A DNA stretch of 64,000 nucleotides, taken from contig NZ_FOKZ01000007.1 of the NCBI RefSeq assembly GCF_900112285.1, forward strand, positions 62,001 to 126,000. The letters are read 5' to 3'. A program made the position numbers and the translations under genes. The DNA is from Polaromonas sp. OV174 (lineage in GTDB: Bacteria; Pseudomonadota; Gammaproteobacteria; Burkholderiales; Burkholderiaceae_C). Numbering within the stretch: the first letter of the stretch is position 1; the number at the start of each line of letters is the position of its first letter. Of this stretch, positions 1-13,498 are shown piece after piece. The notes under the pieces were generated by a model. The model was not told the DNA's origin. It was given only the letters and a program-made list of their open reading frames with translations, and searched no databases.

Positions 1-41
1 ATCGATTTGTGCTGCGCCTGATCCGTGACAAAACCGTGTGA
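1..41 (+). CDS. C-terminal end of an upstream gene (partial), possibly aroB
   Basis: The frame starting at base 3 stays open to a TGA at 39-41 and reads RFVLRLIRDKTV. The other two frames close sooner. This is probably the last dozen residues of a gene that begins before the window. In related genomes aroB (3-dehydroquinate synthase) often precedes dgt, and RFVL is a plausible AroB tail, but this identification is an inference from gene order only. Confidence 0.3.
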   Translation, partial: RFVLRLIRDKTV

Positions 42-95
42 CTATTAATTTGATAGCTGCTTGCGCCCGTACTGATTGGGCTGAGGGCATTTTTC
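41..95 (+). repeat. Dispersed two-hairpin intergenic repeat, copy 1
   Basis: This copy lies in the short gap before dgt. It has the family layout: an AT-rich half ending in TAGCTGC, then TTGCGCCC, a spacer and GGGCT, then AGGGCATTTTT. The GCCC/GGGC pair can form a small hairpin. Related copies are at 8421, 10069, 21651, 24173, 42664, 51306, 54831 and 58980. It ends only about 10 bases before the dgt start codon, so it forms most of that gene's leader. Confidence 0.75.
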
Positions 96-106
96 ATGCA
101 TAAATC

Positions 107-1306
107 ATGACGCTGGCCCATTACGCCTGTGATCCGTTGCTGACGCGCGGTCGCCGCATCCCCGAGCCGGTCGCGCCCACGCGCTCTGACTTTCAGCGCG
201 ACCGCGACCGGATTGTGCATTCCACCGCCTTTCGCCGCCTGGTCTACAAAACCCAGGTCTTTCTGAACCACGAGGGCGACTTGTTCCGTACGCGCCTGAC
301 GCATTCGCTGGAAGTGGCGCAGCTGGGGCGTTCCATCGCCCGTACGCTGCAGCTCAACGAGGACCTGGTGGAGGCGATTGCGCTGGCGCACGACCTGGGC
401 CATACGCCTTTTGGCCATGCCGGCCAGGATGCGCTGAACGCCTGCCTCAAGGCCCATAACCCCGGTAGCGCCGGCTTTGAGCACAATCTGCAAAGTCTGC
501 GCGTCGTCGATGCGCTGGAAGAGCGCTACCCGGCCTACAACGGCCTGAACCTGAGTTTCGAGACGCGCGAGGGCATTTTGAAGCATTGCTCCAGGCGCAA
601 TGCCCGTCATATCGAGGCCCGCGAGCCGAATGGCGTGGCCCAGCGCTTCATTGAGCAAAGCGGCACCGGGCCGCGGTGGCTGCAGCCCAGCCTGGAGGCG
701 CAACTGGCCAATCTGGCGGATGAGATTGCTTATAACGCCCACGATATTGATGACGGCGTTCGCTCCGGCCTGCTGACGCTGGAGCAACTGGACGATGTGC
801 CGCTGTTCAGCCAGTACCGCCGTGAAACGCTGCAGTCCTATCCCGAATTACAGGGTAGGCGGCTGCTGTTTGAAACCATACGGCGCATGCTAAGCGCGCA
901 GGTCTACAACGTGATGGATGCGACCCGGCTGGCCTTGGAGCGGGCGGCGCCGGCCGATGTCCAGGCCGTCCGCCAGCTCCCGGTATTGCTGTGTTTTTCT
1001 GATGAAATGGCCTTGAAGTCGGCGTCCCTCAAGCGCTTTCTGCTACAAAATTTATACCGCCACCGGCAAGTGGTGGAAACCACGCAGGCCGCCAAGCAGG
1101 TGGTGCGCGATCTGTTCGAGGTCTATATGGCCGACCCGGCACAAATGCCGCAAGCCCATATCGACCGCTTTGACGGCATCGCCATGGCCCACGCTGCCGG
1201 CGCCAAACCCGAGCGTGTGGTGGCCGACTACATCGCCGGCATGACCGACCGCTTCGCCGCCAAGGAACATGAGCGCCTCAAGGGGCGCAGCACTTTTCCC
1301 GGTTGA
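107..1306 (+). CDS. dgt: dNTP triphosphohydrolase (dGTPase-like)
   Basis: A 399-residue HD-domain hydrolase of the deoxyguanosinetriphosphate triphosphohydrolase-like family, which cleaves dNTPs to the deoxynucleoside and tripolyphosphate in the cytoplasm. The metal-binding motifs are visible: RLTHSLEV near residue 64, then AHDLGHTPFGHAG near residue 93. A later NLADEIAYNAHDIDD segment, near residue 202, supplies further HD-family residues. The length fits the shorter bacterial form of about 370-400 residues rather than the 505-residue E. coli enzyme. The ATG at 107 is the first in the frame and sits just after an intergenic repeat. The family assignment is secure; the preferred dNTP cannot be read from sequence. 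Confidence 0.93.
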   Translation: MTLAHYACDPLLTRGRRIPEPVAPTRSDFQRDRDRIVHSTAFRRLVYKTQVFLNHEGDLFRTRLTHSLEVAQLGRSIARTLQLNEDLVEAIALAHDLGHTPFGHAGQDALNACLKAHNPGSAGFEHNLQSLRVVDALEERYPAYNGLNLSFETREGILKHCSRRNARHIEAREPNGVAQRFIEQSGTGPRWLQPSLEAQLANLADEIAYNAHDIDDGVRSGLLTLEQLDDVPLFSQYRRETLQSYPELQGRRLLFETIRRMLSAQVYNVMDATRLALERAAPADVQAVRQLPVLLCFSDEMALKSASLKRFLLQNLYRHRQVVETTQAAKQVVRDLFEVYMADPAQMPQAHIDRFDGIAMAHAAGAKPERVVADYIAGMTDRFAAKEHERLKGRSTFPG

Positions 1307-1532
1307 GGGCGGGGCAAGGTGCTGGCCTGCTCATTTTCGCGATAACGGGACGGTGGTAGACATGGTTTTGATGTGATGTAGGCCGTTTCAATACTGATTG
1401 TTATGCTGTAAGCACATTAGGTTGCATTGCATACATGTGTTTTTGTAACTTTGATGTTAATGCCGGCGGCTTAAATCACGGCGCAGGCCTCGAATTTGCT
1501 TGGACTACTTCAAATTTCAAAGGGGTGTTGTT

Positions 1533-2684
1533 ATGGGCTTTAGTCGGCGTCAATTGGTTTTGAGCGGTATTTCTGCGGCAACCGTGGTTGCCAGCCCTGC
1601 GCTCTGGGCCCAGAGTTCCAAAAGCGGGCAAAAGCTGGTGTTGGGTCAGTCTGTACCGCTGACGGGTGCGGCGGACCAGATTGGCCTGGCTTACCTCAAC
1701 GGGGCCAAAATGTACTTTGATGTCATTAATGCCAAAAATGGTGCGGCGGGTTACAAGATCGACGTCAAGGTGCTGGATGATGGCTACAACCCTGCCAAGG
1801 CCGCCAGCAATGCAAAGCAGTTGCTCAATGAAGGGGTTGATGCGCTGTTTGGCTTTGCCGGTACCGCCAGTTGTGATGCGGCTTTTGCCGTGGCCAAGCC
1901 GGCCGGCGCTCTGTTTTTTGCACCTTTTGCTGCCTCGGATGCCCTACACGATCCGGCTTTGGCCAATGTGTTTCATGTGCGTCCGGCGCTCGCCGATGAG
2001 GCCTACAAGGTGGTGCGCCACTGTGCGACGCTCAATCAGGACCGTATCGCCGTGTTTGCCGAAGACGATGCCATGGGTCGCGCCGGCCTGGCCGCCGTCA
2101 ATCAGGCCTTGATAGACCTGAAACGTCCTCCTATTGTGGCCAGTGCCATGTCGCCCGTGAACAGCGACAAGGTCGATGCGGCGGCGGCCCTGTTGATGAA
2201 GGCGCAGCCTCAGGCCATTATTCAGGTCAGCCTGTTCAATTCCTCGGCGGCCTTTATCCGCAAGATGCGCCAGACCGGCTATGGCGGCCAATTTCTGAAC
2301 TTCTCGGTGGTGGGCATAGATCCCTTGTTCAGTGCGCTGGGCAAAGAGATTGGTGGCATTGTGATTTCGCAGGTTGTCCCCTCACCGCGCAGCACCGGCA
2401 CGCCCATCGTCAAGGAGTATCTTGATGCGCTGAACCAGACCGACCAGGCGCCCAGCTATGAAAGCATGGAGGGCTATATCGCCGCCCGCAGCTTTGCCGA
2501 GGGCGTGCGCCGTAGCGTGTCAGGCGGTGGCAAGCCTGATCGCGCCGGCCTGAAAAAGGCGTTTGAGTCCATGAGTGATTACGACATGGGTGGGTTCCGC
2601 GTCAATCTGCGTCCCAAGAAGTATGAGTCGGTGCGCGCCATTGATCTGGTCAGTATCACGCCCGACGGAAAAATCGTTCGCTAG
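1533..2684 (+). CDS. ABC transporter substrate-binding protein, branched-chain amino acid (LivK) type
   Basis: A periplasmic type 1 binding protein of 383 residues (Peripla_BP_6 family). The export signal at the N-terminus has a twin-arginine-like SRRQLVLSG followed by a hydrophobic run and ALWAQ. The mature protein starts with KLVLGQSVPLTG, typical of LivK-like receptors. A TTG at 1500 would add 11 residues, but the ATG at 1533 is preferred because AAAGGGG at 1519-1525 is a good ribosome-binding site and the signal peptide then starts correctly. No permease or ATPase genes lie next to it, so it is an orphan receptor here. The ligand could be amino acids, amides or aromatic compounds and is not predicted. 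Confidence 0.88.
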   Translation: MGFSRRQLVLSGISAATVVASPALWAQSSKSGQKLVLGQSVPLTGAADQIGLAYLNGAKMYFDVINAKNGAAGYKIDVKVLDDGYNPAKAASNAKQLLNEGVDALFGFAGTASCDAAFAVAKPAGALFFAPFAASDALHDPALANVFHVRPALADEAYKVVRHCATLNQDRIAVFAEDDAMGRAGLAAVNQALIDLKRPPIVASAMSPVNSDKVDAAAALLMKAQPQAIIQVSLFNSSAAFIRKMRQTGYGGQFLNFSVVGIDPLFSALGKEIGGIVISQVVPSPRSTGTPIVKEYLDALNQTDQAPSYESMEGYIAARSFAEGVRRSVSGGGKPDRAGLKKAFESMSDYDMGGFRVNLRPKKYESVRAIDLVSITPDGKIVR

Positions 2685-2692
2685 GCCGGCAG

Positions 2693-2715
2693 CTCAAGAG
2701 GCTTGACCTCTTGAG
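2693..2715 (+). terminator. Hairpin after the LivK-like gene, possible terminator
   Basis: A perfect 9-bp stem (CTCAAGAGG / CCTCTTGAG) closes a 5-base loop nine bases after the stop codon. No clear T-run follows, so intrinsic termination is only moderately supported. It ends 15 bases before the left inverted repeat of the RAYT unit. Confidence 0.5.
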
Positions 2716-2730
2716 GCTTCAAGCTATTCG

Positions 2731-3581
2731 GGGTCAGATTCCAATTATCATGAGGCAAACTCCCGGTATTGCAGCTCATGGCCCGTCTTCCCCGTCTCAC
2801 GCTTCCCGGTTACCCCCATCACATCATCCAGCGGGGCAATAACCGGCAGCCCATCTTTGCCTCGACCGCCGATTACCAGATGCTGCTGGCGCTGCTGGAT
2901 GAAAACGCCCGCAAATTTGGCGTGGCCTTGCATGCGTATGTGCTGATGGGCAACCACTTTCATTTGCTGGCCACGCCGACCACTGGCGACGGCCTGCCGC
3001 AGATGATGCAAGCAGTGGGTCGTCGCTATGTGCGCTACTTCAACGACAGGCAAGGGCGTTCAGGCACCTTGTGGGAGGGACGTTATCGCTCGACGCTGAT
3101 AGAAACAGATCGCTATTTGCTGGCCTGCATGGCCTATATGGATCTGAATCCCGTGCGTGCCGGCCTGGTGGCCGAGCCAAAAGACTACCCCTGGTCCAGT
3201 TACGGCCACTATGTAGGCGCCCGGACGGACAAGCTGTTGACACCGCATGCCTTGCTCTGGGACTTGGGCAACACACCTTTTGCGCGCGAAGCGGTCTATG
3301 CCAACCTGGTGCGCGCCGGCATCACGCCGGTGCAAGAAGAGGCCTTGACCCGCTCGGCGCTCAAGGGCTGGGCTTTGGGCGATGAAAAATTTGTCGCTGA
3401 TTTGCAAAAGCGTACCGAGCGGCGCGTTCAAAAGACCCAGGCAGGGCGGCCTGTCAGCAAGCCAGTAGTCGAATAAAAGTGGTGGTTATCACTATATCCA
3501 TTGAGCTTTTTGCTATTAATTTTGATATGTCACTAATTATTTCTTGAGTAATTTGATTGGTGATTAATTAGAATCTGACCC
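2731..3581 (+). mobile_element. RAYT unit bounded by 17-bp inverted repeats
   Basis: The transposase gene at 2778-3476 is flanked by GGGTCAGATTCCAATTA at 2731-2747 and its reverse complement at 3565-3581. The two match at 16 of 17 positions. The pair defines an element of about 851 bp lying between the LivK-like gene and the gltB promoter. Inverted REP-like flanks around a single Y1 transposase are characteristic of RAYT loci. Whether the flanks are the cognate REP sequence of this enzyme, and whether solo copies exist elsewhere in the genome, cannot be seen here. Confidence 0.75.
2778..3476 (+). CDS. REP-associated tyrosine transposase (RAYT, Y1 HUH family)
   Basis: A 232-residue Y1 transposase of the TnpA_REP type. 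The HUH metal motif is H60-F61-H62 in LMGNHFHLL. The candidate nucleophile is Y84 or Y87 in GRRYVRYFND, followed by the family-typical SGTLWEGRYRS and DLNPVRAGLV. These proteins nick and rejoin single-stranded DNA at REP hairpins. The start is the ATG at 2778, giving the usual MARLPRL opening; an upstream TTG at 2769 is less likely. It has a coherent frame with all expected motifs, so it may be active. It sits alone between imperfect terminal repeats. Confidence 0.9.
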   Translation: MARLPRLTLPGYPHHIIQRGNNRQPIFASTADYQMLLALLDENARKFGVALHAYVLMGNHFHLLATPTTGDGLPQMMQAVGRRYVRYFNDRQGRSGTLWEGRYRSTLIETDRYLLACMAYMDLNPVRAGLVAEPKDYPWSSYGHYVGARTDKLLTPHALLWDLGNTPFAREAVYANLVRAGITPVQEEALTRSALKGWALGDEKFVADLQKRTERRVQKTQAGRPVSKPVVE

Positions 3582-3593
3582 TAATTAAAATGC

Positions 3594-3622
3594 TTGGCAT
3601 TGTTGTTGCAGTGCACTATGCT
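3594..3622 (+). promoter_or_regulatory. Sigma-70-type promoter for gltB
   Basis: TTGGCA (3594-3599) and TATGCT (3617-3622) are separated by exactly 17 bases. They match five and four of the six consensus bases. Transcription would start near 3629 and give a leader of about 40 bases before gltB. The promoter begins 12 bases beyond the right end of the RAYT unit. Confidence 0.6.
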
Positions 3623-3668
3623 CCGATTCCCTGCGGAAAAATCTGAACCCCATAGACGAGGAATTGCC

Positions 3669-8405
<4,737 letters not shown>

Positions 8406-8420
8406 GGCGAAGTCAGGAAT

Positions 8421-8475
8421 TTACTACTGTATTGATAGCTGCCTGCGCCTATAAATAGGGCGCTAGAGGCATAAA
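8421..8475 (+). repeat. Dispersed two-hairpin intergenic repeat, copy 2
   Basis: Located between gltB and gltD. It shows the family layout with GATAGCTGCCTGCGCC, a short AT spacer, then AGGGCGCTAGAGGC and ATAAAA. It makes up over half of the 98-base intercistronic gap of an otherwise co-oriented operon, so any effect on gltD expression would be through the transcript. Confidence 0.75.
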
Positions 8476-8503
8476 ACGCTTAAAGAATTGCACAGGACTC
8501 ATC

Positions 8504-9970
8504 ATGGGAAAAATCACCGGCTTCATGGACTACGAGCGCATCGAAGAGGGCTATAAGCCCGTGCCCGAGCGCTTGAAGAACTACAAGGAATTCGTCATCG
8601 GACTGAATGATGCGCAGGCCAGTCAGCAGGCGGCGCGCTGCATGGACTGCGGCACGCCGTTTTGCAACAGCGGCTGCCCGGTCAACAACATCATTCCCGA
8701 CTTCAACGACATGGTGTTTCGCGCCGACTGGAAAAACGCCATCGACACGCTGCACAGCACCAACAACTTTCCCGAATTCACCGGCCGCATCTGCCCCGCG
8801 CCCTGCGAGGCGGCTTGCGTGCTGAACGTCAACAACGACGCGGTCGGCATCAAGTCCATAGAGCACGCCATCATCGACCGCGCCTGGTCCGAAGGCTGGG
8901 TCAAGCCGGTGCAGGCCAAGCACACCACCGGCAAGACGGTGGCGGTGGTCGGTTCAGGCCCGGCCGGCATGGCGGCAGCGCAGCAACTGGCGCGCGCCGG
9001 CCATGCGGTCACGCTATTTGAAAAAAACGACCGCATCGGCGGCCTGCTGCGTTACGGCATTCCCGACTTCAAGATGGAGAAAATCCATATTGACCGCCGC
9101 GTCGAGCAAATGCAGGCCGAAGGCGTGAAGTTCCGCACCGGCGTGATGATTGGCAGCCTGCCCAAGGGCTCTAAAGTGACCAACTGGGCCAAGGAAACCA
9201 TCACTCCCGAGCAGCTGCAAAAAGACTTTGACGCCGTCATCCTGACCGGCGGCGCCGAACAGTCGCGCGACCTGCCGGTGCCGGGCCGCGAACTCGACGG
9301 CGTGCATTTCGCCATGGAATTCCTGCCCCAGCAAAACAAGGTCAATGCGGGCGACAAGATCAAAGGCCAGCTGCGCGCCGATGGCAAGCATGTCATCGTG
9401 ATCGGCGGCGGCGACACCGGTTCCGACTGCGTCGGCACCAGCAACCGCCACGGCGCGGCCAGCGTGACCCAGTTCGAGCTGATGCCCGAGCCGCCCGTCG
9501 AGGAAAACCGTCCCATGACCTGGCCCTACTGGCCGATCAAGTTGCGCACCAGTTCCAGCCATGAAGAAGGCTGCGAGCGCGAGTTCGCCATCTCGACCAA
9601 GGAGTTGATCGGCGAAAAAGGCAAGGTCACCGGCCTGAAAACCGTTCGCGTCGAATGGGTGGGCGGCAAGATGGTCGAGGTGGCAGGCTCGGAGCAAATC
9701 CTCAAGGCCGACCTGGTGCTGCTGGCCATGGGTTTTGTCTCGCCGGTTGCCTCCATTCTGGAGGGCTTTGGCGTGGAAAAAGACAACCGCGGCAACGCCA
9801 GGGCCAGCACCGACTTCATAGGTGGCTACACCACCAATGTGCCCAAGGTGTTTGCCGCGGGCGATATCCGGCGCGGCCAGAGCCTAGTGGTGTGGGCGAT
9901 TCGCGAAGGCCGCCAGGCCGCGCGTGCGGTGGATGAATTCCTGATGGGTTACAGCGACTTGCCACGCTAA
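8504..9970 (+). CDS. gltD: Glutamate synthase small subunit
   Basis: The 488-residue beta subunit supplies electrons from NADPH to GltB. The N-terminal cysteine clusters for 4Fe-4S centres are visible: [19 protein letters not shown] near residue 45, and [13 protein letters not shown] near 94. An FAD-binding [11 protein letters not shown] lies near residue 148, and an NADPH-binding [11 protein letters not shown] near 298. The C-terminal [21 protein letters not shown] closes the flavin domain. Length and order match the family. It forms an operon with gltB and is followed by a strong hairpin. Confidence 0.96.
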   Translation: MGKITGFMDYERIEEGYKPVPERLKNYKEFVIGLNDAQASQQAARCMDCGTPFCNSGCPVNNIIPDFNDMVFRADWKNAIDTLHSTNNFPEFTGRICPAPCEAACVLNVNNDAVGIKSIEHAIIDRAWSEGWVKPVQAKHTTGKTVAVVGSGPAGMAAAQQLARAGHAVTLFEKNDRIGGLLRYGIPDFKMEKIHIDRRVEQMQAEGVKFRTGVMIGSLPKGSKVTNWAKETITPEQLQKDFDAVILTGGAEQSRDLPVPGRELDGVHFAMEFLPQQNKVNAGDKIKGQLRADGKHVIVIGGGDTGSDCVGTSNRHGAASVTQFELMPEPPVEENRPMTWPYWPIKLRTSSSHEEGCEREFAISTKELIGEKGKVTGLKTVRVEWVGGKMVEVAGSEQILKADLVLLAMGFVSPVASILEGFGVEKDNRGNARASTDFIGGYTTNVPKVFAAGDIRRGQSLVVWAIREGRQAARAVDEFLMGYSDLPR

Positions 9971-9986
9971 GGACTGGATCGCCCCG

Positions 9987-10020
9987 ACAGCCCGCGCTGC
10001 ACCCGTGCTGCGCGGGCTGT
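9987..10020 (+). terminator. Hairpin terminator after gltD
   Basis: An 11-bp perfect stem (ACAGCCCGCGC / GCGCGGGCTGT, 9987-9997 with 10010-10020) closes a 12-base loop 17 bases after the gltD stop codon. Only TT follows, so the U-tract is weak. Its position and stability still make it the best candidate for the end of the gltBD transcript. Confidence 0.65.
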
Positions 10021-10068
10021 TTGCATGTCAAGCTTAGAAAACCTGTGGCGCAGTAGATACATCGTGTG

Positions 10069-10125
10069 ATGCTATTGAATTAATAGCTTCTTGCGCCCGT
10101 GCTGATTGGGCTGGCGCTTGATTTT
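10069..10125 (+). repeat. Dispersed two-hairpin intergenic repeat, copy 3
   Basis: Between gltD and mlaF. It carries GCTATTGAATTAATAGCTTC (a CTATT/AATAG hairpin), then TTGCGCCC, a nine-base spacer and GGGCTGG. It is one of the better preserved copies and closely matches the right half of the composite copy after ffh. Confidence 0.75.
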
Positions 10126-10282
10126 GTAAAAAATCATTTACAAATCCTGAGCGTGCGATGCCCTACAGGCGTCTGGGAGACGGCGGCTTGAGGCGGTTTG
10201 CAGGCTCAAATTGGCCCGCAGCCCTTATCATCAGGGTCTTCCCCTAGCAACGCCGACGCCTCCGTTGGCCCTTTTCTTCTCA

Positions 10283-11122
10283 ATGGCCGACCTTCCCGTT
10301 TCTTCGCTGCTTGAGTTCAAGGATGTGACTTTTTCCTACCCGGGCTCTGCGGGGGATCGCGTCATTCTGGACCGCATGACGCTGTCCGTGCCCAAGGGCA
10401 AGGTAACGGCCATCATGGGCGCTTCGGGCGGTGGCAAAACCACGGTGTTGCGCCTCATAGGCGGGCAGCAAAAAGCCAATAGCGGCGAAGTCCTGTTTGA
10501 CGGCAAGAACGTTGGCAAGCTGACGCAGTCCGAGCTTTACGCGGCGCGGCGCCGCATGGGCATGCTGTTCCAGTTTGGCGCGCTGTTCACCGATCTGAGT
10601 GTTTTCGACAACGTCGCTTTTCCGCTGCGCGAGCACACCAGCCTGCCCGAGGCGCTGATCCGCGACATCGTGCTGATGAAGCTCAATGCCGTCGGCCTGC
10701 GCGGTGCACGTGATCTCATGCCCAGTGAAGTCTCCGGCGGCATGGCCAGGCGTGTGGCGCTGGCCCGCGCCATCGCGCTGGACCCCGAACTCATCATGTA
10801 CGACGAGCCTTTTGCCGGCCTGGATCCGATCTCCCTGGGTACGGCGGCGCAGCTGATTCGCCAGCTCAACGACGCCCTGGGCATCACCAGCATCGTCGTG
10901 TCGCACGATCTGGAAGAAACCTTTCGCATCGCCGACAAGGTCATCATTCTGGCCAATGGCGGCATCGCGGCGCAGGGCACACCCGATGAGGTCAGGCATT
11001 CCACCGATCCGCTGGTGCACCAGTTCGTCAATGCCCTCAGTGAAGGCCCGGTGAAATTCCATTACCCGGGGCCGGATGTGGCAACCGATTTTGGCCAGCG
11101 CGGCCAGGGCGGGCGTTTATGA
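10283..11122 (+). CDS. mlaF: Mla lipid transport system ATP-binding protein
   Basis: A 279-residue ABC ATPase that powers the inner-membrane MlaFEDB complex, which moves phospholipids between the inner and outer membranes. Walker A is GASGGGKT at residues 46-53. The signature EVSGGMARRVALARA and Walker B LIMYDEPFAGLD follow, then a switch His in VVSHDLEETF. An in-frame TTG at 10211 would add 24 residues with no conserved content, so the ATG at 10283 is preferred. The stop overlaps the start of mlaE by four bases (ATGA), so the two are translationally coupled. Confidence 0.93.
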   Translation: MADLPVSSLLEFKDVTFSYPGSAGDRVILDRMTLSVPKGKVTAIMGASGGGKTTVLRLIGGQQKANSGEVLFDGKNVGKLTQSELYAARRRMGMLFQFGALFTDLSVFDNVAFPLREHTSLPEALIRDIVLMKLNAVGLRGARDLMPSEVSGGMARRVALARAIALDPELIMYDEPFAGLDPISLGTAAQLIRQLNDALGITSIVVSHDLEETFRIADKVIILANGGIAAQGTPDEVRHSTDPLVHQFVNALSEGPVKFHYPGPDVATDFGQRGQGGRL

Positions 11123-11913
11123 GCCGCTTCAGCCCCGTCCGCCTGCTTTCCAATCTGGGTTATGCGCTGCGTTGCCAGCTGGCCGAGATCGGCAATGCGA
11201 CCCGGCTGATGCTGCGCCTGCTGGCGCTGACCATGCCGGCCCTGAAGCGCTTTGGCCTGGTGCGCGATCAGATTTTTTTCCTGGGCAATTATTCGCTGGC
11301 CATCATCACGGTGTCCGGCCTGTTTGTTGGTTTCGTGCTGGGCCTGCAAGGCTATTACACGCTGCAGCGCTATGGCTCATCCGAGGCGCTGGGCCTGCTG
11401 GTGGCGCTGAGCCTGGTCAGGGAGCTGGGCCCGGTGGTGACGGCGCTGCTGTTTGCCGGTCGGGCCGGCACGGCGCTGACCGCCGAGATCGGTCTGATGA
11501 AAGCCGGCGAGCAGCTCTCAGCCATGGAAATGATGGCGGTCGATCCGCTGCGGCGGATTCTGGCGCCGCGCTTTTGGGGCGGCATCATTGCCATGCCGCT
11601 GCTGGCGGCGGTGTTCAGCGCCGTTGGCATCCTGGGCGGCTGGCTGGTCGGTGTGGTGATGATTGGCATAGACCCCGGTTCCTTCTGGAGCCAGATGCAG
11701 TCGGGCGTGGATGTCTGGCGCGATGTAGGCAATGGCATGGTGAAAAGTTTTGTGTTCGGCGTGACCGTGACCTTTGTGGCCCTGCACCAGGGTTTTGAGG
11801 CGCAACCCACACCCGAAGGCGTGTCGCGCGCCACCACCCGCACCGTGGTGGTGGCTTCGCTGGCCGTGCTCGGACTGGACTTTTTACTCACCGCCTCGAT
11901 GTTCAGCCTATAA
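11119..11913 (+). CDS. mlaE: Mla lipid transport system permease
   Basis: A 264-residue integral membrane protein of the MlaE/Ttg2B permease family. It has about five hydrophobic segments and the conserved ELGPVVTALLFAGRAGTALTAEIG stretch near residues 97-120. It forms the membrane part of the MlaFEDB importer/exporter. It overlaps mlaF by four bases. The 138 bases after it before mlaD hold only a 32-codon open frame at 11943-12041 that I cannot support as a gene. Confidence 0.93.
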   Translation: MSRFSPVRLLSNLGYALRCQLAEIGNATRLMLRLLALTMPALKRFGLVRDQIFFLGNYSLAIITVSGLFVGFVLGLQGYYTLQRYGSSEALGLLVALSLVRELGPVVTALLFAGRAGTALTAEIGLMKAGEQLSAMEMMAVDPLRRILAPRFWGGIIAMPLLAAVFSAVGILGGWLVGVVMIGIDPGSFWSQMQSGVDVWRDVGNGMVKSFVFGVTVTFVALHQGFEAQPTPEGVSRATTRTVVVASLAVLGLDFLLTASMFSL

Positions 11914-12051
11914 GGACAGCCTCTCACCTATTGAAAGCACTCATGCGAAAATCCCTGCTAGCTATGGCCGCCCTGCGTTGGCTCGCCATGGCAGAAAAGC
12001 CGGCCGGCATCACGCCACCGCTGCCTTTTCGGGGCGACTGAAAGAAATAAG

Positions 12052-12564
12052 ATGCAACGCTCAAAAAACGATTTATGGGTTGGTTTGTTTGTCCTCATTG
12101 GGGCCATCGCCATCCTCTTCCTGGCGCTCAAGTCCGCCAATCTGCTGACCTTGAACTTCGACACCTCCTACAGGATCACGGCCAAGTTTGACAATATCGG
12201 TGGCCTCAAACCCCGTGCCGCGGTTAAAAGTGCGGGCGTGGTGGTGGGGCGGGTTGAAACCATTACGTTTGACGACAAGGCCTACCAGGCCAGCGTCAAT
12301 CTGGCCATGGACAGCCGTTTCGTCTTTCCCAAGGACAGCTCGCTGAAAATCTTGACCAGCGGTTTGCTGGGCGAGCAATATATAGGCGTGGAGCCCGGCG
12401 GAGATGAGAAAAATCTTGCCGCCGGTGACGTGGTAAAACAAACCCAGTCCGCTGTGGTGCTGGAAAATTTAATCAGCCAGTTTTTGTTCAATAAAGCGGC
12501 AGACAGCAGTGCAAGCACAGAGGCAGAGCCAGCACCCAAGTCGGCGACCGCAGAAAAAAAATGA
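12052..12564 (+). CDS. mlaD: Mla system MCE-domain periplasmic substrate-binding protein
   Basis: A 170-residue MCE-family protein anchored by one N-terminal membrane helix (about residues 7-26, LWVGLFVLIGAIAILFLALK). The MCE core follows, with YRITAKFDNIGGLKPRAAVKSAGVVVGRV and LLGEQYIGVEPGG. MlaD forms the hexameric ring that holds lipid on the periplasmic face of MlaFE. The C-terminal tail is Ser/Ala/Glu-rich and low in complexity. Its stop overlaps the start of mlaA by four bases (ATGA). Confidence 0.93.
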   Translation: MQRSKNDLWVGLFVLIGAIAILFLALKSANLLTLNFDTSYRITAKFDNIGGLKPRAAVKSAGVVVGRVETITFDDKAYQASVNLAMDSRFVFPKDSSLKILTSGLLGEQYIGVEPGGDEKNLAAGDVVKQTQSAVVLENLISQFLFNKAADSSASTEAEPAPKSATAEKK

Positions 12565-13337
12565 CAACACGAATCGCGATGAAACAGCCGTCCTGCTGGG
12601 CGGCGGCAGTCCTGGCCCTGGCTTTGCTCCAGGGCTGCGCAAGCGGCCCCAATGCCAACCCGGCCGACCCGCTTGAGCCCTTCAACCGGACCATGTACTC
12701 CTTCAACGAAGGCGTGGATCGTGCGGTTCTCAAGCCGGTGGCGACGGCCTACAAAGAGGTCACGCCAGCGCTGGTGCGTACCGGTGTCGGCAACTTCTTT
12801 GGAAATATTTCCGATGTCCTGTCCCTGTTCAACAACGTGTTGCAGTTTCAGCCCGAAGAGGCCATGGACAGCTTTTTCCGCGTGACCACCAACACGCTTT
12901 GGGGCTTGGGCGGAATTTTCGACGTGGCCAGCGACATGGGGATTCCCAAGCACAGCCAGGATTTCGGTCTGACGCTGGGGCGTTGGGGCTTTTCTTCCGG
13001 TCCTTACGTGGTGCTGCCGCTGTTGGGGCCTTCCTCGGTGCGGGACTCCGTTGGCCTCCTGGTGGACGCCGAGACCAGTGCGCTCAACGCGGTGGACAAT
13101 GTGCCCGTCCGTAATTCCCTGGTGGGCCTGCGCGTGGTGCATATCCGCGCCAATTTGCTGCAGGTGGGCGATGTGCTGGACGAAGCCGCGCTCGATAAAT
13201 ACAGCTTTATTCGGGACAGCTACCTGCAGCGCCGCAGCAGCCGGATCGGCCGTGAATACCTGGTTCCGACCGAGGAACGCTACGACCTGCCGGAAGCGGC
13301 ACCCGAAGCCGGTGCGCCGGCCCCGGCCGTCAAGTAA
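12561..13337 (+). CDS. mlaA: Outer-membrane lipoprotein MlaA (VacJ)
   Basis: A 258-residue VacJ-family lipoprotein. The signal peptide ends at a lipobox LQGC with the lipidated Cys at residue 26. Family hallmarks are DPLEPFNRTMYSFNEGVDRAVLKP near residue 36, and GRWGFSSGPYVVLPLLGPSSVRD near residue 145. In the Mla pathway it removes mislocalised phospholipid from the outer leaflet of the outer membrane. Here it is inside the operon between mlaD and mlaC; in E. coli mlaA is unlinked, so this gene order ties all parts of the pathway to one transcript. The tail is rich in Ala/Pro. Confidence 0.95.
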   Translation: MTTRIAMKQPSCWAAAVLALALLQGCASGPNANPADPLEPFNRTMYSFNEGVDRAVLKPVATAYKEVTPALVRTGVGNFFGNISDVLSLFNNVLQFQPEEAMDSFFRVTTNTLWGLGGIFDVASDMGIPKHSQDFGLTLGRWGFSSGPYVVLPLLGPSSVRDSVGLLVDAETSALNAVDNVPVRNSLVGLRVVHIRANLLQVGDVLDEAALDKYSFIRDSYLQRRSSRIGREYLVPTEERYDLPEAAPEAGAPAPAVK

Positions 13338-13498
13338 GCGGCCCGGGTAAACAATATTTACAACAACGCTGCAAAACTTCACCGTAGGCCGCACCGCAAT
13401 TCCGCAAAATACCCTCGAAGCAGCGGTATGGGTAGAGGGCAGAAATGTTTCTGCAGCACTCGCCAGCACCGCCTGCTTCGCCTCTAGAAGGAAAAGCC

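Noticed and set aside
1307-1532. Possible promoter upstream of the LivK-like gene (TTGCAT-N17-GTAACT)
   Set aside because: The -10 matches only three of six consensus bases, so the call is too weak.
11943-12041. 32-codon open frame between mlaE and mlaD
   Set aside because: It starts MRKSLLAMAALRW but has no convincing ribosome-binding site or family match, and such short frames are common by chance.
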